Both the position numbers and the translations under genes were made by a program. Source: Arabidopsis thaliana (lineage: Eukaryota; Streptophyta; Magnoliopsida; Brassicales; Brassicaceae). From it: a stretch of 64,000 nt of DNA. Position 1 is the stretch's first letter. Every line of letters begins with the position of its first letter. The stretch spans positions 9,673,001 through 9,737,000 of the forward strand of contig NC_003075.7 of assembly GCF_000001735.4 (NCBI RefSeq). The letters are read 5' to 3'. Shown here piece after piece: positions 35,742 to 48,642 of the stretch. Below the pieces are notes generated by a model. The model searched no databases and was not told the DNA's origin. It worked only from the letters and a program-made list of their open reading frames with translations.

Positions 35742-38700
35742 ATGGAAGACGACGGAGGAGAGAGATCGAGTTTCGTCGCCGGCCTAATTGAGAACAGAGC
35801 CAAAGAGGTAGGTACGGCTTCTCCATTGCTCGGATTTGGCAGGATTATGATATGATTTGTGTTCTCTTTGGGTATCGATTTTGCGACGGCGATTTCTGGG
35901 ATCGATATCGTAGCTTCAAAATCTTGTTTCTCGCTTGATATTTCGATTGTGATGTTGGATTCGATTTTGGATTTCTCTGTTCAGGTTGGAATGGCTGCTT
36001 TTGACCTAAGATCGGCTTCACTGCATCTATCTCAGTATATAGAGACAAGCAGCTCATACCAAAACACGAAGACGCTGTTGCGTTTCTATGATCCTTCTGT
36101 GATAATTGTTCCTCCCAACAAATTGGCAGCCGATGGCATGGTTGGGGTATCGGAACTGGTGGATAGATGTTATAGCACCGTTAGGAAGGTGAAATTTTCT
36201 GTGCCATGGCCCATGGATAGTATTTCTGCACAAATTGGGAAAATTGAATGTATTTGTCTATAGCTATAGCAGAATCTATTGACTGTTACTATCAATTCCC
36301 TTCTTGCAGGTTGTGTTTGCCCGTGGCTGTTTTGATGACACCAAGGTTGATACAAGAACTTCTTATTGTAGAAACATCCATTGATCCCTGTAGTCATGTG
36401 TTTCTAAATTGATATGCATTTTTGGTTATATGTTTCAGGGTGCTGTGCTAATACAAAACTTGGCAGCAGAAGAACCTTTGGCGCTTGGTTTAGACACTTA
36501 CTATAAGCAGCATTATCTCTCATTGGCTGCTGCTGCTGCTACAATCAAATGGTGTCTAATCCCGAACTTTTTGTCTCATTACATTATTAGTTTTGTGTTT
36601 TTGAAATACTGAGTTTTGGTGTGTTGTGTCATGACTCATGTGCAGGATAGAGGCGGAAAAGGGTGTGATAGTCACCAACCACTCACTGACTGTATGTGTT
36701 TGGTTATTTACAAATCTGAATTACATGGTTGTAGAAGTTTTATATGCATTAGTTTCAATATTTCTTGCAAAATGAGTCATTGTTTCTTTCTATTTTTGGG
36801 TATTTATCTGTTTCTTCTTTGGTTCAACCTCTTCTTTGCTGCTGAAGGGTACTAATAGTATTTTTTGTGGATTGTGATGCCTATGTCTAGGTAACTTTTA
36901 ATGGATCGTTTGATCACATGAATATCGATGCAACTAGGTACGATTACCTTGATACTATTCATGTTTGTCTATTAAATTATATAGAATGTTAGCATCAAAA
37001 CTGTTTATCATTCTGATTCATTGTTTCCTTGATTTGATGACGGTAGTGTTGAGAATCTGGAACTCATTGATCCATTCCACAACGCACTTTTGGGCACTAG
37101 CAACAAAAAGAGGAGTTTGTTCCAGATGTTCAAGACAACAAAAACAGCTGGCGGGTATCTGGAAGCGCATATGTTTGAGTTGAAATTACTAATTAGTCTT
37201 TGTCTCTTGTGAAAAATATTTTCTTTTGGCATTTTTGCAATCTAATGATAATCTTCATAGTACTGTTCTTTAGTCATTGGCATATTTCATTTATTCTTCA
37301 ACTCACTAGTCATTTTATTTCATGCATGCTATGTTGGTCAGGACTAGGCTTCTTCGCGCAAACTTGTTACAGCCTCTGAAAGATATTGAAACTATTAACA
37401 CTCGCCTGGACTGCCTGGTTAGTAAATCTAAGATCATATTGTTTTAAGGAACTTCTTAAGGCATATCAGTTTCCGTTTTGTGTTAAATATGTTGATTTAC
37501 AGAGCTTGATTATTGGGTGGCTACCAGAAATTTTACATGTATGATGATGCATTAATCATAAAGTTTCCTCTTCTTGTAATTGCAGGATGAGTTGATGAGC
37601 AATGAACAACTATTCTTTGGGCTTTCACAAGTTTTACGAAAATTTCCAAAAGAGACTGGTAAGTAATCAAGAGAAAAGTCGTAATATCTTGAACTTTTCT
37701 CGTTGCATCCAATATATATTGAGCTTGGTTCTTCTCTTAATCACATCATCTCAAGAGATTCCTGACAATCAACCTTAACTATCAGATCGAGTTCTTTGTC
37801 ATTTCTGCTTCAAGCCAAAGAAAGTCACTGAAGCGGTCATAGGTTTTGAAAATACCAGAAAGAGCCAAAACATGATTTCAAGCATTATCTTACTTAAGAC
37901 TGCATTGGATGCTTTACCTATACTTGCAAAGGTGTTTTTCTTTCTCATTTTGTTATTAGTTTTTTTTTGCTTGAGTTAGCTATTATGTCTATGACCTACC
38001 TCTAACCTTACCAGCGCCATATCCTACGTAAAAAATGCAGGTTCTGAAGGACGCAAAGTGTTTTCTTCTTGCCAATGTTTACAAGTCAGTGTGTGAAAAT
38101 GATAGATATGCTTCCATCAGAAAAAAGTACGCCATTGTGGGTCTGGCTAGTAGATATTAAATATGAACTTCGTTTCTCCTATAAGGTTTCTAGTAATTAG
38201 AGTTTCAAAGTAACTAGACTCTCTTTGTTTCAGAATCGGGGAAGTTATTGATGATGATGTCCTCCATGCACGGGTTCCGTTTGTTGCCCGTACACAGCAG
38301 TGTTTTGCTTTAAAAGCCGGAATTGATGGATTTTTGGATATTGCAAGAAGAACCTTCTGTGATACTAGTGAAGGCAAGAATTTGCTTCATTTTTTATTAT
38401 CACTGCTTTCTCCTTTTAAAATCTTGTTTGCTAATCTGCAATCTTGTTAACACTGGCAGCAATACATAATCTGGCCAGTAAGTATCGTGAGGAATTCAAC
38501 TTGCCAAATTTGAAACTCCCTTTCAACAACAGGCAGGGATTCTTTTTCAGAATTCCTCAGAAGGAAGTTCAGGGAAAACTTCCGAACAAATTCACTCAGG
38601 TCAAAACGCAGTTCAATTTGAAACTTAATGTTCTCTATATATATCGTTTCCCTGACTTTATTTTTCTTGTACGTCGTATGTAATCCAGGTTGTAAAACAT

Positions 38701-41068
38701 GGGAAAAACATACATTGTTCGAGTCTGGAACTGGCTTCTGTAAGTTGAATCATCACAATTTCAGATGCCTCGTTTCCTTGGATCATTCTCTTGGTGCTTA
38801 ATCATATTTAGTTGTTCAGGAAGTGATATAGTTCAGGATTACGTTACAGCTCTCTATAAAAAGTTTATAATGTTTTGCTGCAAATGATATTAAATGAACA
38901 AACCTCCCTACCAAGGTTTTAATCCAGCGAAGACTTGAAACACCATGGATCTTTTTGTGCAGTTGAATGTCAGGAATAAGTCTGCCGCTGGAGAGTGTTT
39001 CATTCGAACGGAAACATGCTTGGAAGGTTGATAATTGCTCTCAACTATATGTCGTCACACATATTATTATAATTCTATCATGCTTGTTTCGTTTATGCCT
39101 ATTACACAAAATGTTGTTCGTATGTATGCAGCACTAATGGATGCTATAAGGGAAGATATCTCTGCCCTCACACTCCTAGCAGAAGTCTTATGTCTCCTAG
39201 ATATGATTGTTAATTCATTTGCTCATACAATATCCACAAAGCCAGTGGATCGATACTCTAGACCTGAACTAACAGGTAGCTGATTCTCTTACTATCATTC
39301 CTCAAACACCTACCATCGTATACTCAGATATTCCTTATCTCTAAAGGCTTCTACAACAATGAAAATGAACCTTTAGGTGAAATAATTGATCAACGTTTTT
39401 TTGTGGAATTTACTTGTCTATATATTGTTTGGCAGATAGTGGCCCACTGGCAATTGATGCTGGAAGGCATCCCATCCTAGAAAGCATACACAACGACTTT
39501 GTTGTAAGTTGTTAGTGTTATTTCTCATGATACTATCATCCCTCAATTTATTCAGAGAAATCATTTTGGTGGCAAAGCTACTAATTCTCACTAACATCAG
39601 CATCCAAGAAATTTGAAGAAGTCTATATTTATGTGTTCTGCAGTTTATGCTCTCTCTTCCACAAAATAAGCCCTGTCCACGGTTTTTTAACTCACAAATT
39701 TTCTCTTTTGCAGTCTAATAGTATATTCATGTCAGAAGCAACCAACATGTTGGTAGTTATGGGTCCAAACATGTAAGGGAACTCTTGCCTTACTTCTTCT
39801 AATGCTGATTAGTTTTCCAGAAAATCCTCATTGACTCATATTTGAATTTGTTGCATTCCATATCTCAAGGAGCGGAAAGAGCACATATCTCCAACAGGTG
39901 TGTCTAGTAGTCATTCTTGCTCAGATTGGTTGCTATGTCCCAGCTCGCTTTGCAACTATAAGGGTGGTTGACCGCATATTTACAAGAATGGGGACAATGG
40001 ATAACCTTGAGTCGAATTCCAGCACGGTAAAACTTTAAATACTCGTTCAGAGATTCTCCCATACTAGTATATGATCATTATCAATATGATAATTTCCAAA
40101 GATTTGGCCTGTTGATGAATCCCAACAGTTATGATCACAAGGAGAGCAATTTACATGTGGAGAAGTGATATCACAATTCTCATTCCTTACTTTTTAATGT
40201 CCCAGTTTATGACGGAGATGAGAGAGACCGCTTTCATAATGCAGAATGTCACCAATAGGTAGACTTTGGGAAAGCAATTGATACAAACGAACCTCCCCTC
40301 AGTTTCATACCTTTTAAACGTCTCAAACTGTAGGAGTCTGATAGTCATGGATGAACTCGGGAGGGCTACTTCTTCCTCAGACGGGTTAGCAATGGCATGG
40401 AGCTGCTGCGAGTATCTCTTATCACTCAAAGCGTAAGCATTTCACACTGAGTTTTTCCCACTGTTGAAAGGTACTTTATAAGTAACTGCATATGTACTTT
40501 TTGTGGCTTTCAACTTTCAGGTACACAGTATTTGCAACCCATATGGACAGTCTCGCAGAGTTAGCAACCATCTACCCAAATGTCAAGGTTCTTCATTTTT
40601 ATGTAGACATCAGAGATAACCGCTTAGACTTCAAGGTTCTGTCTGTCTTCCTTTCGTATGAGTTCGAGACTTTAGGTACTGCTGCTGAATGTTACATTGT
40701 TCTGATCAGTTTCAACTGCGAGATGGAACCCTACATGTTCCACATTATGGCCTTCTATTAGCTGAAGTGGCGGGTCTGCCTAGTACAGTGATCGATACAG
40801 CTAGGATCATAACCAAAAGGATCACAGACAAAGTATTACCCAAAACTTAATAAATATGCTAGCATATTAAGCTCTATTGTTCTCATTTCATGATGTTGAA
40901 CAGGAAAATAAAAGAATAGAGCTAAATTGTGGGAAGCACCACGAAATACATCGGATCTACCGAGTTGCTCAAAGGTTGATATGCTTGAAATACTCTAGAC
41001 AGACAGAAGACTCAATTCGTCAAGCACTCCAAAATCTGAATGAAAGCTTCACTGAAGAAAGACTCTAA
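35742..41068 (+). CDS. MSH4: Meiotic MutS homologue MSH4
   Basis: With MSH5, stabilises recombination intermediates for class I crossovers. Coding exons: 35742-35807, 35985-36188, 36310-36345, 36439-36551, 36646-36691, 36891-36937, 37047-37154, 37342-37417, 37586-37658, 37786-37931, 38041-38126, 38234-38373, 38460-38599, 38689-38739, 38963-39026, 39132-39275, 39436-39503, 39714-39772, 39870-40026, 40206-40258, 40334-40432, 40521-40635, 40710-40832, 40904-41068. Total 792 aa, matching remembered Arabidopsis MSH4. It lacks the mismatch-recognition domain I, as MSH4 proteins do. The connector, lever and clamp regions run to about residue 520. The ATPase has Walker A GPNMSGKST (553-561), Walker B LIVMDE (628-633), then FATHMDSL. 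Intron 12 is read as GC-AG, with an in-frame GT donor six bases upstream as alternative. The 3' end converges on RPL15. Confidence 0.95.
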
Positions 41069-41406
41069 ATAGTTTATAACAGAGGACACTAGGATACATT
41101 CACGTTTTAATTGCAATGTCTATAAGGGTTCTACATTACTAGTCCCAAGTGAGCTTTCGATTTGTTGGCTTTCAGAGGCTAAAGGTAGGAGCAAATCTAC
41201 ACTCTTGATATTAAGTAGGGAAAAATTAATCATCAAAAATAAGTAATAACTAAGAAACATTGCTTTATGGTCAGAATCAAAGAACTCAAAACTTGAAACA
41301 AACTCTTGAATGTGAAAGTCTTCCATCCCAATGTAATTCCAGAATTCCGAAACACAATCCACACTGAAGATATACCAGTTCGAGAAAAAACAAAACATAA
41401 AACTGA
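41069..41406. other. Convergent 3' region of MSH4 and RPL15
   Basis: Only 338 bases separate the two stop codons. Both 3' UTRs must lie here, so the transcripts may overlap. No gene-like frame is seen. Confidence 0.6.
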
Positions 41407-42545
<1,139 letters not shown>

Positions 42546-42620
42546 TGCGATTTTCCGGCGTCGCAGTCACTTCTTTCTTCGAATTAGGTTTGTGCTTTAA
42601 ATAGATGGCTCCATGGGAAT

Positions 42621-42826
42621 TAGGGTTTCCATCAGACAAAGAAAGCCCTTATTGGGCCTTTTTCCGTTAGCTTTATGTATTGGGCCTTCGCTACAACATA
42701 AAACATCTCTAATTGAACTGTATGGCCCATTATAAATTTATGTAAAAGGAGCCAAAACGCAAGAGAATTAGGTGAAGAGTCTTTTGGATTCGGTTACGAT
42801 AGTTCTCTATTCCTCTTCAAACCCTA
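42621..42826. promoter_or_regulatory. Bidirectional RPL15/PQT3 promoter with telo-boxes and site II elements
   Basis: Between the divergent genes lie a telo-box on the minus strand (TAGGGTTT at 42621-42628), site II elements TGGGCC at 42653-42658 and 42681-42686, GGCCCA at 42724-42729, and a + strand telo-box (AAACCCTA at 42819-42826). This combination is well known in Arabidopsis translation-related promoters, where TCP factors bind site II and the telo-box boosts growth-linked expression. Shared use by PQT3 is inference from spacing. Confidence 0.75.
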
Positions 42827-42829
42827 GAG

Positions 42830-43359
42830 TTCGTGTTTCTGCGATATCCATCGGTTTCTCCTTCATATATCCATCAAACGCCAAAGATTCTCTAATTCTC
42901 TCTCGAGATCGTCTGCAATTTCACCGTGAATCATCAGGGATACCGCGGTGGTTTCGATTCTATTTCCTCGATTCGAAGCTTGGAGAGTTTCAGCTTCTGA
43001 ATTGAAGCCAGTGATTCAATTGTTTGGAGATATCTGAGCATTGTCCCTGCGATGTATTCGATTCAATCCAACACGGGCGTTCTCGTTTCGTTTCTGAGCT
43101 TTGTGGGAAATTCTCGTTGATTTGATTTCGTCTTGAAGAGCGCGTGAGAGGTTTCTTCTGTCGAATTTTGTTGAAGTCCAACCAGAGAAGTAAAGAATCA
43201 TATTTTGTAATTACTTTTTGTTTTTGTTTTGGAAATCAACTTTCTGGCCTCCATTTTTTTGGCCTGGGTTAAGGTTTTTTTCAAAGAGAGTAGATTCTGG
43301 TGTGTTTTAATAAATTAGTAATACAGATTGTATTTTTATTCATTATCAGATTAATTCCA
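42830..43359 (+). other. Leader region of PQT3
   Basis: About 530 bases between the shared promoter and the PQT3 start codon. It is moderately GC-rich until about 43190 and T-rich after that. A GTAAAG donor-like site at about 43191 and several T-rich acceptor-like sites (such as AATACAG at about 43321-43326) suggest a 5' UTR intron. Short frames in it look accidental. Confidence 0.4.
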
Positions 43360-46300
43360 ATGGCAATATATTACAAGTTTAAGAGTGCGAGGGATTATGA
43401 TACCATCTCCATGGATGGTCCTTTTATAACAGTTGGTTTACTCAAAGAAAAAATTTACGAAACTAAGCATTTGGGAAGTGGTAAAGACCTTGACATTGTC
43501 ATCTCTAATGCCCAAACTAATGAAGGTTTGTCTTCCTCCTTCTTATCCTATTCACCTAGAAGATATTGTGCAATGTGTTTTGTTGTTATCTAGGTTGGAT
43601 TCTGGTCTGATTGTGATCAGTATTCACTTATCAAAATATATGGTTATTACTTGCTTTGTCAAAATTTCCATGGTTTATGGCTTTCTTCCGAAGTAATCAC
43701 ATTTAGCACTGTTAATCTGGCCATGGATTGTTCAGTATCTAACTGCTTCAGTAAAATGGATGTTATGTACCTGGTACTTCCTTGTTAGTTGAATAAAAAA
43801 AATAAAAGTGAAGTTCTTGCGTACTGTATTAGCTTATATGTTAAATGTGATTACTTCTGAGACTACTGTTCTTGATTGGTTGTGGTTGTGAATCATTAGA
43901 AAGAAACCCTTAACTACGATTCTCTGTTGGTATAGTTGCAATATGTGGTGGCCTTCATACTTATTTTTTTTTTTGCAATTTCAGAATATCTGGATGAAGC
44001 AATGTTAATACCAAAAAATACTTCTGTGCTAATTCGCCGGGTCCCTGGACGCCCTCGCATCAGAATTATTACCAGAGAAGAGTAATTTCTCTATAACTTT
44101 AATACCTAATTTCTCAACTGAGTTGTTCAATCTTTGTGTTCTTTCGCTCTAAGCTGCGCATTTCATTATTAGTTGTGTGAAATTATACCAGATTCCCATG
44201 TGTCATGATGTAAATGACTACATTTTGCAGGCCGAGAGTCGAGGATAAAGTGGAAAACGTTCAAGCTGATATGAACAATGTTATTACTGCTGATGCATCT
44301 CCCGTGAGTTGGCTTTCTCAGTTTTTATTGGCATGGAATCCTTCTACACAAATATTGATTTACAACTTAATCTACCTTATAGGTTGAAGATGAATTCGAT
44401 GAGTTTGGGAATGATTTGTATTCAATTCCTGATGCCCCAGCAGTCCATTCTAATAACCTATGTCATGATTCTGCACCAGCTGATGATGAAGAAACCAAGC
44501 TAAAGGCATTAATTGACACTCCAGCACTAGACTGGCATCAGTAAGTAATCTTCTTGAACTGATGGACATTAGCATGCTAAATGAGATCTTGACATACATT
44601 TTGCATAACATTCGTATTTTTCTTTCATGTTACAGACAAGGTGCAGATAGTTTTGGCCCGGGTAGAGGTTATGGGAGGGGTATGGCTGGAAGGATGGGTG
44701 GCCGCGGTTTTGGTAATTATATTCCTGTATATGATTGACTTATATGCTTCAGTCTCCCCAAGTATTTAGCTTTGAGACTCGGATGTTCTGTTAATTATTA
44801 TTGTCCAAATATTTTGTTTGCTCTTTCATTGAAATGTAAGATATAGAGACTGATTGTATTTGTTTGAGTAGGAATGGAGAGGACAACACCGCCACCAGGC
44901 TATGTTTGCCATCGGTGCAATGTTTCTGGTATGACTGACTTAGAGAATCTTTATATATTTTTAATTTGGTTAAGTAATGTCTCGAGTGTGTACGGTTATT
45001 ACCGAGAAATGAATGTTCTGAACATCATTTTCTGTCTCAGGACATTTTATTCAACACTGCTCCACAAACGGTAATCCTAACTTTGATGTTAAGAGAGTTA
45101 AACCACCTACTGGTATCCCCAAGTCGATGCTGATGGCAACCCCAAATGGCTCTTACTCCTTGCCAAGTGGCGCAGTAGCAGTTTTAAAACCAAACGAGTA
45201 CGTTGTCACTAAATTAACATGGCGAGTTGTTTGTTAGTACCTTCACATAAATTATTAGTAATGTTGATCACTTATGTCAATTGACAAATTTAGGGATGCG
45301 TTTGAGAAGGAAATGGAGGGATTGACATCAACAACACGATCAGTCGGGGAATTTCCTCCTGAATTAAAATGCCCATTGTGTAAAGAAGTGATGAGAGATG
45401 CTGCACTGGCAAGCAAATGCTGCCTCAAGAGCTACTGTGACAAGTGTTAGTTCTCTTGTCAAATTGCCAATACTTCTGATTCCTTTTGCTGTTCCACAAA
45501 CGCCTTTTTATGTAATCATTATCTACAATTCAGGTATTAGAGATCACATCATTGCAAAGTCAATGTGTGTTTGTGGAGCAACTCATGTCCTAGCTGATGA
45601 TCTTCTACCTAACAAAACCCTAAGGGATACTATAAACCGGATATTGGAGTCTGGTAACAGTAGTGCTGAGAACGCTGGCAGCATGTGTCAAGTCCAAGGT
45701 ATTTCATACTCTCATTCGCAGTCTTTTATATTTGTGTGTACCATCATTGGTAAACTAATGAGTATTAAATCTAGATATGGAGTCTGTACGGTGTCCACCT
45801 CCCAAGGCTCTATCTCCTACTACATCTGCTGCATCTGGAGGCGAAAAGAAACCAGCTCCTAGTAACAACAATGAGACTTCAACTCTAAAGCCGTCAATAG
45901 AAATAGCAGAGATCACAAGTGCTTGGGCGTCTGCAGAAATAGTTAAAGTGGAAAAGCCAGTTGATGCATCTGCAAACATTCAAGGATCCTCAAATGGCAA
46001 GGAAGCAGCAGTTTCACAACTGAATACGCAGCCCCCCAAGGAAGAAATGCCGCAGCAGGTTGCTTCTGGGGAGCAAGGTAATCACTGGCTATTGTCCCAT
46101 TAGCACGAGAAACTTATGCATTTAAAGAAGAGAAAGCATCACCTTTTACACATTATATAATATACATTGATGTTTGGCGATTAGTATCATCAGTAAAGTA
46201 ATAATGCATACTTTTGCTCTTCAGCAGGAAAAAGGAAGAAGAAGAAACCTCGGATGAGTGGAACCGGTAGGTTTTTCTTATTTTGATGTGGACTACCCAT

Positions 46301-48642
46301 GCTCTTTCTTCCCAGACTATGTTAACTGTATAGAGAGGCTTAACAGATTGTTTGTCTTCCTTTTCCTTTGCCAGATCTAGCAGGCCCTGACTATATGATG
46401 CCCATGGGCCCAGGTCCCGGTAATCAGTACTTCAATGGTTTCCAACCCGGCTTCAACGGCGTTCAACATGGGTTCAATGGCGTTCAACCTGGGTTCAATG
46501 GCTTTCATCATGGTTTCAATGGGTTTCCAGGCCCTTTTCCTGGTGCGATGCCTCCTTTTGTTGGCTATGGATTTGGCGGTGTGATCCATCCAGATCCTTT
46601 CGCTGCACAGGGCTTTGGGTTCCCTAATATACCACCACCTTATAGGTACTGAGAAGCTGAGACTTGCTCTCTCAGTTCATAGATAGTTTGTGATTTTGTA
46701 TCTTCATTATAGCTATTAGTAACCAGGACATGTGACTTGAGCAGGGACCTTGCGGAGATGGGGAATCGTATGAATCTCCAGCATCCTATAATGGGGAGAG
46801 AAGAATTTGAAGCTAAGAAAACTGAGATGAAAAGAAAGCGTGAAAACGAGATTCGACGATCGGAAGGGTAAAGCACTGTCTGTGCATTCACTAGTTTCAG
46901 GCTTATGTATGTATACTGCAGCATGTTGACTAGTTGTTTGTTTTTGTGTGGTACAGAGGGAATGTCGTCAGGGACAGTGAAAAGAGCAGAATAATGAACA
47001 ACTCGGCAGTCACTTCCTCACCCGTGAAGCCAAAATCTGTATGTATCATTTTGTTGTCTCAGTTCTCTCTCGCTCTCTCTCTCTCTCTCTCGGCCAATTG
47101 GTTTGGTTTGCAAGAGATGACGTTTTCTCAGCACCCTCTTTCTCTCTTTTTATTTCTATATTTTTCGCTCTCTGCATATCCTTTTACGTTAAAAAGAAAG
47201 GGGTTGATTCCACAATTGCTAAATAGGCGTCTGCTTTATAGTTGATTTGGTTTAGGGGTAAAACTCAAAGGAGAGACATTTAAGATTAGAATGAGGTAGA
47301 TGTAGAAATTGAATTGACACCATAAAATGTATTGACTTGCGATAGAATATATGCATAAATGAAATGAATTGAAAGTTATTTCCACATAGTCTTCTCGTTG
47401 GCAGTTTGGTCACAAGTAATGCTCGACTGATCCCATAATTTTTGGCCTCTTCAAGACAGAAAAATTTGTAGGGAACAAAAGACTAAAGTAGAAAGTCGTA
47501 GGAAATGTTTTTAATTTCAGGGTAGTATATCTTATCGTACGGGTTAATATGGCCCTATAGACTTACATGAAGCGTGGTCCCAAACAGACCAGTTGGCTTT
47601 ATATTGCCGACCTTATAAAATATTATTTTTCTAACATTATATTTTACCTAAATAGTTTTTTTTTTTTTTTTTTTTTTGACGAAATTTTTTTTTACAATAT
47701 TAAATTTTTGTTATCTATTAAAATGTAGATATTTGATCTACTTTATTTTTAAAGTAAACGTTAAATACTGATATCAAAATCATATTAAATCAGGACTATA
47801 TTAAATACGTCTTTTTATATTTTGAAACCAAAACACGTTTGTAATCCACGTGTAAGGATAGTAGTGGTCACTCTTTATCCTGCAAAATTAAGATTTTACT
47901 GGGAAGCTATAAAGTATAAACCTTTGTTTGCTTTCTCTTTTCTTTGTTTCTTCGTTAAATAAGCTATTTAGAGTAAAGTAAAAGATAAATGGGTTGGGCC
48001 CAATATATCTCTTATTGGGCTCAAGATTTAAATTTCTTTTCTGTTATTTTACCAATAATGGCCTTGTTCTTGAATAAACAGAGACAAGGACCTCCGCCGC
48101 CGATTTCGTCTGATTACGACCGTCGCAGGCGATCGGATAGATCGTCACCGGAGCGTCAGTCATCTCGAAGGTTCACCTCTCCTCCTCGATCATCCAGCAG
48201 GAAATCTGAGCGTGATCGTCACCATGACCTCGATTCCGAACACGACCGCCGCCGTGACCGTCCCAGAGAGACAGATCGCAAGCACCGTAAGAGATCCGAA
48301 AAGTCATCATCGGATCCAACTGTAGAGATAGACGATAACAATAAGTCTAACGTGTTCACTCGGATAAGCTTTCCAGAGGAATCTTCTGGCAAACAACGAA
48401 AGACATCAAAGTCTTCTCCAGCGCCTCCAGAGAGCTCAGTCGCCCCAGTTTCATCGGGTCGTCGTCATCACAGTCGAAGAGAAAGAGAGATGGTGGAATA
48501 CGATTCAAGTGATGATGAAGACAGACATTTCAAGAGGAAGCCATCAAGGTACAAGCGATCTCCTTCGGTTGCACCTTCTGACGCCGGTGATGAGCATTTC
48601 CGTCATTCTAAGCGATCTAAAGGAGAAAGAGCGCGAGCTTGA
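43360..48642 (+). CDS. PQT3: PQT3: DWNN, zinc-knuckle and RING/U-box E3 ubiquitin ligase
   Basis: RBBP6-type E3 ligase; Arabidopsis PQT3 is known as a negative regulator of oxidative-stress (paraquat) tolerance. Coding exons: 43360-43525, 43985-44081, 44231-44303, 44383-44540, 44636-44712, 44872-44928, 45041-45197, 45294-45445, 45534-45698, 45775-46077, 46225-46266, 46375-46645, 46745-46867, 46957-47038, 48082-48642; 827 aa. The ubiquitin-like DWNN domain covers about 3-75. A CCHC knuckle (C203, C206, H211, C216) follows an RGYGRGMAGRMGGRG tract. A RING/U-box-like cysteine cluster begins CPLC at 288 and runs past C326. Near 580-620 is a heptad FNG repeat, then a charged helix. The last exon encodes an Arg/Ser/Asp-rich tail that a gene finder could mistake for a separate gene at 47989. 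Exon 11 begins at a NAGNAG acceptor. Confidence 0.93.

Noticed and set aside
47989..48642. A 217-codon + frame that looks like a separate Arg/Ser-rich gene
   Set aside because: Sequence from 48082 joins in frame to PQT3 exon 14 and completes the expected 827-aa protein; the upstream part is intron.
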